Below are positions 1-11,890 of a DNA stretch of 64,000 nt, one piece after another. The notes below the pieces were generated by a model. That model saw only the letters and a list, made by a program, of their open reading frames with translations. It was not told the DNA's origin and did not search any database. Source of the stretch: Mauremys mutica (lineage: Eukaryota; Chordata; Testudines; Geoemydidae); the NCBI RefSeq assembly GCF_020497125.1, contig NC_059072.1, positions 305,740,781-305,804,780 of the forward strand, given 5' to 3'. Both the position numbers and the translations under genes were made by a program. Each line of letters begins with the position of its first letter. The stretch's first letter is position 1.

Positions 1-135
1 TTTTGTATCATTTGTCTGTCCTTGCTGGTGTTCTCAGCACTTCTTAGTTTTATTTGTGAATATAATTCTTCCATATCATTCAGTAAGATGATAACCAAGC
101 CCATATCTAACCCCAGTCCCTGAAGCCTCCTTTTA

Positions 136-450
136 GGGCATGTCTACACTGCAACCAGGATCCTGCTTCTCAGCTTGAGTAGACAGACATGTGCTAGCTG
201 TGCTCCAACTAGCATGGTAAAAATAGCAGCGTAGCTGGGGGTAGCATGGACAGCAGCTCAGGATAGCCATCTAAGAATGTGCCCAGCAGGTCCAAGTGGG
301 TTATACGCCAGTAGCTAAGCTGCTGCCTGTGCTAATGCTGGCTTCACTGCTATTTTTAGCATGCGAGCTCTAGCAGAGTTATTGTGTGTTTGTCTACCTG
401 CACTGGGAAGAAGTCCTTAGACATTTCCCTCCAGCTCAATACATTGCCTG
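136..450. mobile_element. Decayed MITE-like sequence, Harbinger-type 5' end
   Basis: The left edge begins GGGCATGTCTACACTGCA, close to the GTCTACACT ends of the Harbinger MITEs elsewhere in the window. The right edge near 450 is only a degraded match to an inverted copy and no clean target duplication is visible. The boundaries are approximate. Confidence 0.35.
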
Positions 451-526
451 TTGTTTGCCATCTTTCAGCCAGTCTGGGATCCATGTTGTGGTGTTCGTAT
501 CCAAGCCACCTAAGATGCCTCTCAGA

Positions 527-777
527 GGCCAGGTCTGCACTAGGAGCACTTTGCCTGCACAGCTATACCAGTATACTAGCAAAGTGCTAGTAGTTGGGAG
601 GCAACTTTTGCTGGATAGCTTATTCCAGCAGCCCAGCTTCCCACCGCAACAAGCTATACTGGCAAAAGTGCTACACTAGGAGTGTTTCCTGGCACAACCA
701 TGTTGTTCAGAGATCACACCTCATCACACCCGATTGACATAGCTATGCCAGCAAAAGTCTGTAGTGCAGACCTCGCC
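527..777. mobile_element. Harbinger-like MITE, TSD AGA
   Basis: The ends are inverted: GGCCAGGTCTGCACTA on the left, and the complement of the right end reads GGCGAGGTCTGCACTA. The element is flanked by the 3-bp repeat AGA at 524-526 and 778-780, the duplication length expected for PIF/Harbinger. There is no coding content. The TSD is short, so family assignment rests mainly on the ends. Confidence 0.55.
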
Positions 778-1307
778 AGAGACATGTGCCTTAGTGATAC
801 TCCCGGAGCCCTAGAATTCTAGACACCTGCAGGGTAAATTCTACTGGATAACACTGAGTTATGGTAACAAGACAATTTTCAGACTGAACAAATAGAATTT
901 TAAGCCTTCAAGACTGTACCTGCAGCAAGTTCTGACTTTATATACCATTAAGGCCACTTCCTGTAATTACAGAGGGAAATGTCTCAAGAGAGATTCCTGA
1001 CATGTGGACACAAAATTCTGGGTGCCACCTTTTACAGAGTACTCTCTGCACAGACATGAGACACTACTTTGTGGCTTAAAGTTAAGAGAGTGTGTCTTCC
1101 TGCACACACCCATATGGCACAGACTGGTGCGATAATGGCTCTGCCTGATTCTCTCAAGGTGTCCCAAAGACTCATAATTTCTGGAGTATCCCAATTCCAA
1201 AATAAATATAACATAGTCAAAATTTTCTACTCCTGGTAACCCAGCCAGGGATCTAATCAGTGTAGCTAAGTGTAAACAGGTCTAAAAGACTTGCATGCAG
1301 ATCTGGT

Positions 1308-1925
1308 TGCCCGATCTCCAAAAAGTTATATTAGAATTGGAAAAAGTACAGAAGGGCAACAAAAATTATTATGGATATGGAACAGTTTCTGTATGAGGAG
1401 AGATTGAAAAGACTGACTTTTCAGCTTTGAAAAGAGATGATCTAAGAGGGGATATGATAGAGGTCTATAAAATCTTGACGGGTGTCGAGAAAGTAAATAA
1501 GAAAGTGCTATTTACTCCTTCACATAACACAAGAACCAGGGGTCACCAAATGAAATTAAATAGGCATCAAGTTTAAAACAAACAAAAGGAAGTACTTCTT
1601 CACCCAACACACAGTCAACCTGTGGAACTCATTGCCAGAGAATGTTGTGAAGGCAAAATTATAACAGGGTTCAAAAAAGAACTAGATAAGTTCATGGAGG
1701 ATAGGTCCATCAATAGCTATTAGCCAGACGGGCAGGAATGCTCTGAGTGTCCCTAGTCTCTATTTGCCAGAAACTGGGAGTGGACAACAGGGGATGGATC
1801 ACTTGATGATTGCCTGTTCTGTTCATTCCCTTTGAAGCACCTGGCATTGGCCACTGTCAGAAGACAGGATACTGGGCTAAATGAACCATTCATCTGATCT
1901 AGTATAGTCATTCTTATGTTCTTAA
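1308..1925 (+). mobile_element. CR1 LINE 3' end (truncated)
   Basis: This is the 3' part of a CR1 retrotransposon. It runs through a degraded C-terminal reverse transcriptase region (traces of the 'LYEERLKRLT' and 'VNLWNSLPE' conserved stretches) into the CR1 3' UTR and ends in the TCTTATGTTCTTA tail. Many stops and frameshifts mark it as old. It is 5'-truncated, as is usual for CR1, and no autonomous function remains. Confidence 0.85.
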
Positions 1926-1929
1926 GAGC

Positions 1930-4160
1930 AGTTGAAGCCTGATTCTTCACTGCTTTGCCTGTATTTTACATGTGTGCCAAGAGCATGTAGAATGATACCA
2001 AATAGAGTGGAAATATTTGACATTAACTATCACAGGTATAAGTAACTACATGAGATGCAAGGAAGTGGAAAATCAGAGGTTCAGATTCTGAGCTGCAGCC
2101 TGAGGCTTGGTGGAGAACAGGGGACATTATTTCAAGACAGAACAAAAGGGAGGTCCTTGGGATTCTGAGAACGGAGTGAAGGGCCCCCTCTCAGGATCCA
2201 TGGAGGAAAGAGAAGGTCAAAGGAAATTCTTTTGTAATTAAAGTTACTCTATTATTGTGTTCCCCTGTGTGAGCAGATGTTTATATTTGCAGTTTGGTAG
2301 AAAGGTTGCCAGTGAAATTATATTTTCTTGAGTACAATTTTTACAGAGTAGCATGAAACAGCATTTTAATCAACTCTTGTCACTTTCCAGCCATCTTGTT
2401 TCATTAAACTTTTTTCCTCTGATCACCTTATCTTTCTTCCTACTCCTGAAATAGCATTATTTTTTATGGCAAATTAACCCCGTTTGACAGAAGCCATTTG
2501 TCTTTCATTATAATAATTTCATGGATTGAGTATTTCAAGAATTCTAAAAAGAGGCTCTACGGTCAGAGGCATTTGATATTCAACACACGCTCTCAATTTT
2601 AAAGTTAAAGTCACTTGCACGGTAAGTTAATGTTTCTTGAAGAAATTCAGATTGATTTCCTTTTATCTCTCTCCTATTAAATCTAGTGCTTTATTACGGT
2701 TTACTGTATATGATCTCTTTTCTAGAGATCTCTTTTCTAGATCAGATAAATTAACTTATTTGACAAAAAGATTTGTTTTGCTCAGCTAATACTTTTTTTA
2801 GGATTCATTACATTCATGTTCAGCTTTGGAAATTCTGTTATCTGCTTTGTTTACCACATCATTATATCACTTACTGATACCACTTTGAAAGTGATGGATA
2901 GTTTAATTTGCAAAATGTCACCAGATCTCTTTTGTGAAATTTTCATCTCTGTTAAATCCTTTACCCAGTTGATCTACAGCTAATACACCAACTAATATTC
3001 TGAATACGGAGTATTTAGGGATTCTTATCAGAGTGTAAAAACATCATTCCTATTCAAGATCCCAGTTTCTGTTGGACACTCTCACAGAATATAAGTATTC
3101 AAAATATATAGAGTAGGATATCCCACTATTATCTGTCATGTGAATCATGTTATTTTTCAATGGTGGCACCATTGCTCCAGCTGCTCTCTGAGCAGTCGTG
3201 CTACCCTGCACTGCCCCCTACACAGGGTTGTGTGTAAAGCACACAGTCTAGCCCTTAATGAGGACTCTCCTGACACAATACAGAGATTGGCTGAATAGAA
3301 CATACTTAACTGGCTGAGTTCTGAACTACCTCATCTACTTACCAATGACAGCTCCAACCCGGTCAGAACTGCCATGTTGCCACACCATTTCAGGAAGCAC
3401 AGCAAATCAAAAGTGGTACTTCTGGGAATAACTATAACACTGTAGCTAAACAAGAAAAGAAAAACAGTCAAAACTCTCAACCTAAACAAGTCATCTTTCC
3501 AAAACTGTGCATTTCCTCTAAACTCAGGTTTCACTCTTTCCCACGTACTCCAATCGCAAACTAGGGCAGAGGTCCTTGAAGAGCAATTGAATTTAATTGG
3601 AGTTATATTTACCGCTGCCTTTTCCTTTATGCCAGAGAGTCACCTTCCATTATGCACATGGGAGATGTATGTTCAAGATTGTAGGGAAGGAGCAGATAAA
3701 TAAGGCAATGTTCAGCACTCTAAATGACAAAGTAGACTATTAGCTGAGAAAGCTTTTCTTCAAAAATGGGAATGGATGTTATACTATTTTTATAGTGGCA
3801 TTAATGAAAGCACTGGCAGAAAAAAGTGTCTGTACAATGCTGAAAAGAAACAAGAGTTGGCTTTTACACTAAAAAGGCCAGATCCAATTCCCCAGGAAAT
3901 TAAAGAAAGCTCTTCAAGGACCAAATGTCAGGCTTCAAGACAAGAAACAACCACAAATCCATATCTCGGCACAAGAGTCTCTTTAACTGTCTCAGGACAG
4001 CCCAGTGGAAATCTGTGACCTGATTCGGACTCCCATGGCAAACTCAATTCTGCCGTGTTGGTGGTGGGTGATCACAAAGTACGAAAATCACCCTTGCGCA
4101 TTAGGCCAGCACAAGGTCTGTGCACATGTAGATCCCACTTAAACCATCCGCACAGGGGTG
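1930..4160. other. No gene or clear repeat recognised
   Basis: AT-rich sequence with short chance open frames only. No splice-bounded coding exon, RNA gene or element ends could be supported. 778-1307 and 4293-5377 are likewise featureless to me. Confidence 0.4.
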
Positions 4161-4169
4161 AATTACATC

Positions 4170-4292
4170 TAGGGTGACCAGATGTCCCGATTGTATAGGG
4201 ACAGTCCTGATATTTGGGAATTTTTCTTACATAGGTACCTATTACCCCCAACCCCGGTCCTGATTTTTCACACTTTCTATCTGGTCACCCTA
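4170..4292. mobile_element. hAT-like MITE, TSD ATTACATC
   Basis: A 123-bp element with ends TAGGGTGACCAGATG and its inverted form. It is flanked by a perfect 8-bp duplication ATTACATC at 4162-4169 and 4293-4300, the hAT signature. A second copy of the family lies at 31541-31664. Confidence 0.85.
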
Positions 4293-5377
4293 ATTACATC
4301 CTTTGTGACCATCTAAAGATGCTTGGAAAGCAAAAGAACCACATGGCAAGAGGTAACTTCCAATGTGCAACCTTACAAGAAACCATTTATAAGCTGACAG
4401 TTTTTCTCACTGAGAAGCAGCAGTCCAGTCTAGAGGTAACGTAAGGAAGAACCATCTGAAAGGAGAGATCTTACACGATTTTGTCTTCAAGAGCCACAAT
4501 ATGATGGGGCACATCCTCCATATGTCTCTGTGCTTCAGCTCCCTCAAAAATCAGTCCACTGTGGATGTTCTATATGCCTGTAGTGCAGTTCTTACCATGC
4601 AAAACTTTATTTTCCACAGGCTGCTTAATGGACTTGAGGGTCAGTCTGTACCACTAGCACCAAAATGAAACAGCAAAGACTTAGCAAGCAGCTGGGAAAA
4701 CGTCTCCCAGGATGGGTGAGATAGAGAGAAAAAGAAAAGAATGTTACTAGGGAGTACAGCGTAGTCACTTAAAAAATATATAGAACTCAACACTGAGCTC
4801 AGTTACGGGCCAAGCCAGCAAATCTCCTCAGGGAATTCACAGGTGATGCATTGTCATCTCCTATGCTGCACCCCCAGGGGTCTGTTCCTGGAGGGAAGAA
4901 GGACCACTAGAGAACCACTGTGCTCTGGTGAGCCCTGTCTGACACAGAGCCCCTTAGGGTCCATAGCCAGCCCGGTTTCGTTTAGAGTGCAGCCAGCCCA
5001 AAACTATGCCAGAGGGATAAACCAACCTCCAACCAGCCCCAGGACTGGGGATTTTCAAATAGATTCTTTGTGGTTCACCCCAGGCAGGCACTGGGTACAG
5101 CTGAGGATTTGAACCTATAGTCTACGCTAGATATAGAAACACAAGGCCTGGGCTTTGGACCGTCTTTAAAGGCAAGCATGAGCATCACCAAAAAAAAGAA
5201 GGAAGAGGGGTTAAAAAGTGAAAGACGGCATGTTTATTTGCATCTTTTCATTCATCTCGTGTTCCACCTGTCACTCATGGATGCAGCCAGTAGCTCTTGC
5301 AGCAGATGCTGACCACTTTGTAGATTTACCCTCAGGACTATAGATTGACAACTTTTCATTTTAGTTTTACATTTCAG

Positions 5378-5689
5378 CAGGGTTCTCAAACTTTTCCAGC
5401 ACCTGGAGCGCATTCTAATGCAGAGAATGTCTCACGGACCACTTGCCACCGACCGCTCACAATTCTCTAGGCCACTTACTCCCTTCGGTGTTGAAGCAAC
5501 ATCCCTGTGGCCACTGCAGCAAATAGCCTGCGTACAAAAGTAACATCAGGAGAGAACTGAATTTTAATTTTTTTAGCGTTTTTAATGCAATTTAACATCT
5601 AGAAACAAGGAGGTCAAGCCAGCATCATGTGAGCAGCCAATTCCCTACAAACCACTATTTGCCCACAGGTTATAGTGTGAGAACCTCTG
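5378..5689. mobile_element. Non-autonomous hAT (Charlie-like) element
   Basis: The left end is CAGGGTTCTCAAACTTTT, and the right end is a shorter, imperfect inverted copy (…GAGAACCTCTG). The 8-bp flanks (CATTTCAG and CACTACAG) match at 6 of 8 positions, consistent with an aged duplication. There is no coding capacity. The ends match those of the element at 21995-22223. Confidence 0.7.
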
Positions 5690-6528
5690 CACTACAGTAG
5701 CATCATCTCCATAGATTTGCACTATTATATTTTGGCATAGTATCCCTGGTTTTGTATTGATCCTGCTCTGACATCACAATGCTGTCACCAGAGACGTATT
5801 TTATAGCATCGTTTCTCTTTTAAAAAAAAGTAAGCAATATTTGCAGAACATGGCATGTATTAAAATTCATTCAAAATTGCCTGAAAATAATGGCTGTTTA
5901 ATGGCTTGCCAAACAGGTAGCTTCTGCTCTACACACCCCTGTTTTATAAGACAATGGCACTGAACTGAAAGTCGATGAGTGAAATAATTTTGGAGGATCT
6001 ATTTGCCAGCTCACCCAAGTGTTTTCTAACTGAGTAAAGTGGAAGCAAATGGTATTTAGTCTTACTGTATACTCTGCAACAGCTCCTGAGTAATGCGGTC
6101 AGGACTTAAGTACAGTACTAGCTTTATCCAGTGAGAGAAGAGAGAATCCTAGGGAGGTGTGTCTCATTCATTCACAGGCCTGGTCTATACTACACAGTTA
6201 GGTCGACATAAGCCACCTTGCCTCAACCTTGTTGTGCATGTGTTTACGCTTAAATTTGTCTCCCACCAATGTAAGCACCCCCATACGGTAGCAAGTAACA
6301 CCACTTCTCCAAGCAACATTGAGCCATGGTCCATGGCCCACGGTTGATGCAGCCCAAGTGTAGACACTGTGTTATGTTGACCTTAACAGTCTTCCAGCAG
6401 CTGTCCCACAATGCCCAACACTGACTGCTCTGGTCACAATTGTCAACTCCACTGCCCAGGGGTCACCGACACTAGAAGCACCCTCCTCCCTTTAAAATCC
6501 CTTGAGTTTTTGAAATGCCTTTTCCTGA

Positions 6529-6870
6529 TTGTCCAGCTTGGCAAGCACATCTACTAATGTGATATATGCCATCATGTGCCAGCAATGCCCCTCTGCCATG
6601 TACATAGGCCAATCCGGACAGTCTCTATGCAAAAGAATAAATGGACACAAATCTGACATCAGGAATCATAACGTTCAAAAACCAGTCGGAGAACACTTCA
6701 ACCTCTCTGGTCACTCAGGAACAGACTTAAAGGTGGCAATTTTGCAACAGAAAAGCTTCAAAAATAGACTCCAACAAGAGACTGCTGAACTAGAATTAAT
6801 TTGCAAACTAGATACCATTAACTTGGGCTTGAATAGAGCCTGGAAGTGGCTGGGTCATTACACAAATTGA
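6529..6870 (+). CDS. GIY-YIG endonuclease domain of a Penelope-like element (partial)
   Basis: An uninterrupted frame of about 113 codons encodes the C-terminal endonuclease of a Penelope-like retroelement. The GIY-YIG core is visible as 'VIYAIMC' followed by 'AMYIGQSGQSL', then a conserved Arg/His stretch ('KRINGHKSDI') and the 'PVGEHFNLSGH' segment typical of this nuclease in Penelope elements. In the family this domain nicks target DNA to prime reverse transcription. The reverse transcriptase upstream is missing, so the fragment cannot be autonomous. The first 10 or so codons probably derive from the host Harbinger sequence, not from the Penelope protein, so the annotated Met is not the native start. 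The frame ends at TGA after 'GHYTN'. Family assignment is strong; expression is not implied. Confidence 0.75.
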   Translation: MSSLASTSTNVIYAIMCQQCPSAMYIGQSGQSLCKRINGHKSDIRNHNVQKPVGEHFNLSGHSGTDLKVAILQQKSFKNRLQQETAELELICKLDTINLGLNRAWKWLGHYTN

Positions 6871-7153
6871 ATCTATTTCCCCATGTTAAGTATCCTCACA
6901 CCTTCTTGTCAACTATCTGGAATGGGCCATCTTGATTATCACTACAAAAGTTTTTTTTCTCCTGCTGATAATAGCTCATCTTAATTAATTAGCCTCTTAG
7001 AGTTGGTAGGGCAACTTCCACCTTTTCATGTTCTCTGTATGTATATATATCTTCTTACTATATGTCCCATTCTATGCTTCTGATGAAGTGGGTTGCCCAC
7101 AAAAGCTTATGTTCAAATAAATTTGTTAGTCTCTAAGGTGTCACAACTACTCC
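6550..7153 (+). mobile_element. Penelope-like element 3' fragment
   Basis: This fragment contains GIY-YIG endonuclease coding sequence followed by a 3' UTR that ends with the Penelope tail segment (GAAGTGGGTTGCCCAC, then TTAGTCTCTAAGGTG). The same tail appears inverted in the copy at 60203-60840. It sits inside the old Harbinger element. The 5' boundary is approximate and no clear target duplication was found. Confidence 0.75.
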
Positions 7154-7194
7154 TGTTCTCTGTCATTGTGTGCAACTGCCCAGCGGACCATGCC

Positions 7195-7700
7195 GGATAC
7201 ACACTCCAGATGCCCACTAGCTTGGATTAGACAAGAGATATTGAATCTCCTGGGCCTGTGGAAAGAAAAGGCCGTACAAGTACAGCTACCGACCAGCCCT
7301 AGATGTGGAGATCTCTGAGCAGTTTGAACCGGGGGATGTAGGAGGAGGAATATGACAGGGATCAGCAGCAGTGCTGAGTGAAAGAGAAGGAACTGCAGCA
7401 GGCATATCAGGCCAGGGAAGCCAATGGTAGATCCGATGCCGAGCTGCAGACCTGCTGCTTTTAGAAAGCACTACATGCCATATTTGGCGAGACCCCAACA
7501 GCACTCTGCAGACTACCATAGATACCTCCAAGGAGCCCAAGACACAGATTCCTGCGGTGACCAGTGAGGATGGAGGACGAGGAGGAAGACTAGAAGGTTG
7601 GGGAACATGTGACTGGGGGGGTCCAGCTATGCCACAAGCCAGGACCTGATTGAGACTCCATCGCAGTCCAGTCAGACCTGGCAGTCGAGCACAGGTGAAC
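7195..7700 (+). pseudogene. Myb/SANT-like ORF2 remnant of the old Harbinger element
   Basis: In changing plus-strand frames I read 'WTRQEILNLLGLWKEK', then 'VKEKELQQAYQ', 'ANGRSDAELQTC' and 'KALHAIFG'. These align segment by segment with the Myb/SANT trihelix-type protein at 19182-19550 ('WTDREVSDLIAVWGDE', 'ANGRSGAQPQTC', 'EALHAILG'). Several stops and frameshifts make it non-functional. In Harbinger elements this second protein binds DNA and helps the transposase reach nucleus and ends. The 5' part of the gene is disturbed by the Penelope insertion just upstream. Confidence 0.65.
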
Positions 7701-8242
7701 ACAATGCAGGATAAAGAACTCGGGTAAATGTGTAAATTTATTTCCTATTACAATGATGTACTGATGCAGCCCCCAATTTAACTGGATGCACCTGTCGACT
7801 TTTCATTAATTTACTAGTACTAGAAGGGGTAGCAGTACAACAAAGAGGTAGAGTGTTACCTTCTTTTCATTTCCTTGTGCAATTGGGCAGGGAGGAGGGA
7901 GGAGGAGAAGTTTATTTATGTACACAGGGACGTCGCTTGAATATTCCTAAGAGATCTCAATGAAACTTTTATGGAGGTACTCCGCAATCCTCAACCAAAG
8001 GTTTCTAGGGATGGCAGCCTTATTTCTTCCTCTGAGGTAGGAGACTTTGCCAGGACAGTCAGGGATAACGTCAGGTGGCACCATTGTGCTAAAGGTGGCA
8101 TACAGGCCTGGGCAGCTGCAGCTATGCTCTCCATGCCTTTGACACCCTCAGGAGTGAGATATGCCTGAAGCTAAAAATCACACCCATCTGTGGAAAATGG
8201 TGCCCGCATTGGCTGACATGCTCAGCAAGACCCTGCAAGGCA

Positions 8243-8557
8243 GCACAGTCAACTTGTGGAACTCCTTACCTGAGGAGGTTGTGAAGGCTAGGACTATAAC
8301 AATGTTTAAAAGGGGACTGGATAAATTCATGGTGGCTAAGTCCATAAATGGCTATTAGCCAGGATGGGTAAGAATGGTGTCCCTAGCCTCTGTTCGTCAG
8401 AGGATGGAGATGGATGGCAGGAGAGAGATCACTTGATCATTGCCTGTTAGGTTCACTCCCTCAGGGGCACCTGGCATTGGCCACTGTCGGTGGACAGATA
8501 CTGGGCTAGATGGACCTTTGGTCTGACCCGGTACGGCCTTTCTTATGTTCTTATGTA
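8243..8557 (+). mobile_element. CR1 LINE 3' end inserted in old Harbinger
   Basis: It begins within the C-terminal RT segment ('VNLWNSLPEEVVKART'), runs through the CR1 3' UTR and ends TTCTTATGTTCTTATG. It is flanked on both sides by Harbinger sequence. It is less decayed than the copy at 1308-1925. Confidence 0.85.
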
Positions 8558-8559
8558 CT

Positions 8560-8900
8560 GCATCAGACCATGAACACGGGGCCTAGAGGGTGAATATTGC
8601 AGACTGTATGAAGAAGGAAAGAGCAGACAGGAGAAAGGCCCAGGAGTCACAGCAGGAAAAGGAGAGGGAGATGCACCAGGATATAATGGGGCTTCTCCAG
8701 CAACAAACACAGACGCTTGCAGACCTACAGGTTCAACAATCCCAGGCTTGCCATCAAGTCCATGGAGAACTCCGTTGCCAAACCTCTCTATGCACTCCCT
8801 CCACATTCCACGTGGCATCAGAGGCCGCATCCTTTCATCTACCACTCCACACTGGGAGACATTGAAGACAACCACAGCTCCACATACACTGACCTGTGAG
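8560..8900 (+). pseudogene. Coiled-coil exon remnant of Harbinger ORF2
   Basis: A charged, Glu/Gln/Arg-rich frame ('KERADRRKAQESQQEKEREM' followed by 'LLQQQTQTLADLQVQQ') resembles the C-terminal coiled coil of Harbinger ORF2 seen at 35521-34896, where it reads 'SEREERWREEDKQA' and 'VREQTDTLRRLV'. Position and strand match the Myb remnant at 7195-7700, so I take it as the downstream exon of the same gene. No intact splice acceptor is demonstrable because the CR1 insertion lies immediately upstream. Confidence 0.5.
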
Positions 8901-9244
8901 AGCCACAGTTACTGTATGTGCAACTAAAATGGATATGAATGTTCTTTCCCCTTCTTAAGCTCTGTTCCTTTAATATAATACATTTTAAAATGTATTTGCT
9001 TTTAACTTGTACCATTTTTTTTGCAGTGTTTTCATTACTCATTAAAATTCTATACTTGGGAAATAATTCAACTTTATTAGTTCACAATGTATGCCGCAGA
9101 GTGCCTAGCGATACTGAAAGCATCCACTTACTTGTTATTGTTCAGTGTGACAGAGCTAATAGGATCAGTGACAAACAGTGTAGTAACTATAAATGTGCAG
9201 CAAGCACCACAAAATTAATAGGTGCATTGACAGAGTTATATTCA

Positions 9245-9765
9245 TAGAGGTACACCAACTCCAAAGTGATTTCCCACTGAGCGGTAGAAATCCGGTGTTG
9301 CAAGTTTCCACAGTGTAATCTCCACTTGCTGCTCCAGTGTCAGTGTAGCTCTCATTTTGGTCTCCCTGTGCTAGGAGGCTGGGGTGTGCTCAGCACATAG
9401 ATCCAGAAATGTGGCCTAGCACATAATGAAAATTCTGCAGCCGCTGCTCATCAACCCAAGCCTGCACTATGATGTGATCCCAGCAGTCAGTGCTCGTTTC
9501 TTGAGCCCAGAAAAATCGCCCCACCACATGCAGCTGTTCCATGAATGCCAACAGCCACCTTGCACAGGTTCTCACTATTTGTCCATGAAATTGTGATGTT
9601 CTCTGCTGATTTAGTTCTTCTTTCAGCTCTGCAAATACAGGAGGATCATGTGTTCTGGGCTTGCAATGCTCATGACAATAATGCAGAGCAGTGCAGGCTC
9701 CATGCTTCTGTCAGAGATGGCACAAAGCGAGGACAGCCGTGCAGGTTTGTGGGATTTTTTTAAAA
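9245..9765 (-). pseudogene. Harbinger transposase N-terminal fragment
   Basis: On the minus strand 'GRFFWAQETSTDCWDHIIVQ' aligns with 'GRRFWARETSTEWWDRIVLQ' of the intact transposase at 15617-16900. After a frameshift, 'VEITLWKLATPDFYRSVGNH' aligns with its helix-turn-helix region. Only the equivalent of about residues 60-160 survives. The whole catalytic half is deleted at about 9240, so this is a dead fragment. It identifies the old element as PIF/Harbinger and shows that its transposase and Myb genes are on opposite strands. Confidence 0.75.
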
Positions 9766-9965
9766 GGTGTGAAAATTATGAGCTTCAGATGACATTATAG
9801 GATGGAGATAGTTACATGGTGGGAACTTGGACCCTTCCTCCCAGTCACACCTGCCCCACCATATGTTGCTATAACTTCCCAAAAGACAGAGTGTTGGACA
9901 GTGGCAAGTTACACACTGGGATACCTACCCATCATGCACTATGATGTGTATTGACACTACCACTC

Positions 9966-10740
9966 TGTGATGCTATATGACTATGTGAATCATTGATATT
10001 GCCATTGGTAGAGAATTGAAACAAATCTTATGCAAAGTATGTCATGTAAGGTGTCAACGGAAACGTTAAGATTTGCTAAATAAGATTATCCGGTTTATAT
10101 AAATATATCATTTTTTTATCTGAAGTTATGAATATTGAGTATATACCTGTATCACAATTGTGTTTGTTCCTGGGGTAACACTCACAAGGTAGTTTACATT
10201 CAGTCTAGCCAGCACATTATGACTGGAGTATTCAAGTTGATGGCCCATCAAAGACACTTAACTCTCACTATCAGCCATAGAAGAAATTCATGCCACCCAA
10301 ATGGCTCTTCCTGCAGACACTTTAGCCTCCAAGTGGCCAATGGCTGCCCCTGAGAGTTATCAAGCCAAGATATGTGACATGCTCATGTAACCCTGGACTC
10401 CATCTTGTGCCAGTACTTTTCCAAAAACTGTGCTGTGGGTTTTGTTTGGGACAGTAAAATTCCAGAATCTCTCTCCTGCAGCACAGGACTTGTATTCTAA
10501 ACCATGGAGCCTCTCTCTCCAGGACAGCTTGCTTTGACCTTGGTTGGTCCCACAGCTAAACTGCCTTCCCCCTATGAGTCCTGCAGCAGCCGTCTTCCAG
10601 AGCCCCAGAGGTGGGGATGATGGAGGCGGTGGCTCCTCCCAGGAGCAATAAGTAGTAGCAGCGGAGATGCAGGCACAGATTTGGGTGGGCCTAGGGGCTA
10701 ACTGGCCCACTCATGGCTATGGCTGTGCCAGAGACATTCA
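9966..10740 (+). mobile_element. Probable LTR-like interspersed repeat, unclassified
   Basis: The sequence abruptly replaces the Harbinger right end at TGTGATGC. It contains a TATA-like TTTATATAAATA near 10095 and has the look of an LTR, but no target duplication or clear right end was found. It could instead be another dispersed repeat. Confidence 0.3.
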
Positions 10741-11097
10741 AAAAAATACAACATTTCATAACAACTTCATAACCATCACCTAGAATTCATAAGCTGCACA
10801 CCCAGATACCCCTGTATAGTAAATAACACACAATTTTAGCCAAATTTATATTAGTATCAGGCACACTTCTGAGCATAACAATTTAATGGAGATTTTGAAA
10901 GAAACTGATTATTCATGCCTGTGTGTAGAGTCTTTCAGAACTAACTTATTAATAGTTTCTATGACTGCCTTACATGAAACATTAGTCAAACTTTGCCTCA
11001 CATACTCTGCTCAGCTGACAAAGTGGGTTTGTTTGATATTAAATATAGGGAGGCCTGAATCAAAATGTCACCAGTGTCTTGCTAGACTAGCATGAAG

Positions 11098-11890
11098 TGT
11101 GGCAGTGCGGGAGGGTGTTACTTGGGGTTCTTTCAACCCAAAGCTCTTGGTAACTTTTACTCTGTGCGAGGTGGTGTCAGGAAATAAATCAGGAGAGACA
11201 CGGCCGTCCGACCAATAGATGGCTGGCACAAACAGGACAACGCAAGAGTACTTTCACTTAAAGCTAAACTTTACTGAGTCTCAAGCAGTTACACACGTCC
11301 GCAACAGATTAGTAAAACATCCCCAACCCTTGATAATTACCAAAGCTGAGTGTGGCTCTCAAGTGACACAGCGGCAGGCTTCCGGTAGCCAAATCGTCCG
11401 TCTGCCGGTGGGGACCGCAAGATGTATCCAGAGGGAGAGTCCCAAAAGAGTCCAACTATCTCAAACTTTTTCCCCTTATTTATACATTAGTAACAGAATG
11501 ACATGTCCCTTAAAGAAAACTTGTTAAGCAAGCAGTTCCAATGGGCAAGCAAGAGGTTCCTTCTGATTATTGATTAACCAGGTGTGGGTTTTTCCAGAGT
11601 TTGCAGCCTTGAGACCTCAATAGACATTCCTGGGGCACATCCTGCTCTTTTAAAATACATGTATCAGCAACTTCAACACAATTCTTATCAGGAAGGATGC
11701 GGGGTCAAGCTGCCCTTTCTGTGGCATCCCAAACCCCCCTCCCCTCCTGCCTTGGTCAAGCTGAGACTGCTGAATGGCCAATTTACAGCTTCATGACTAG
11801 GCTGCCTTTAACAATAAGCCATAGTGGTTTCAGGCACTTTACTGGTTTGCCAAAATCTCCCCGTACAAGGGGAAATGTGGATAATAATTA
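11098..11890 (-). mobile_element. Probable solo LTR, minus orientation
   Basis: The left end is TGTGGCAGTGCGGGAGG. Read on the minus strand there is a TATA-like TATAAATAAGG near 11480 and, about 215 bp downstream, AGTAAAG in place of a poly(A) signal. The right boundary and target duplication are unclear, so this is a tentative call. Confidence 0.4.

Larger units (their letters stand above)
6177..9965 (-). mobile_element. Old PIF/Harbinger element, interrupted and 3'-truncated
   Basis: The element starts GGCCTGGTCTATACTACA and carries Harbinger coding remnants: Myb-like sequence near 7195-7700 and a coiled-coil segment near 8580-8870 on the plus strand, and a transposase N-terminal fragment on the minus strand at 9245-9765. 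The arrangement is the mirror image of the element at 15247-19940. A Penelope-like insertion (about 6550-7153) and a CR1 insertion (about 8243-8557) split it, so it is older than both. The right terminus is lost near 9965 where different repeat sequence begins. Orientation is given relative to the transposase. Confidence 0.7.

Noticed and set aside
4843..5112. 89-codon plus frame
   Set aside because: No motif, no splice context and no second copy for comparison; consistent with chance.
7286..7702. 138-codon minus-strand frame
   Set aside because: It is antisense to the Myb remnant of the old Harbinger element, which aligns well on the plus strand.
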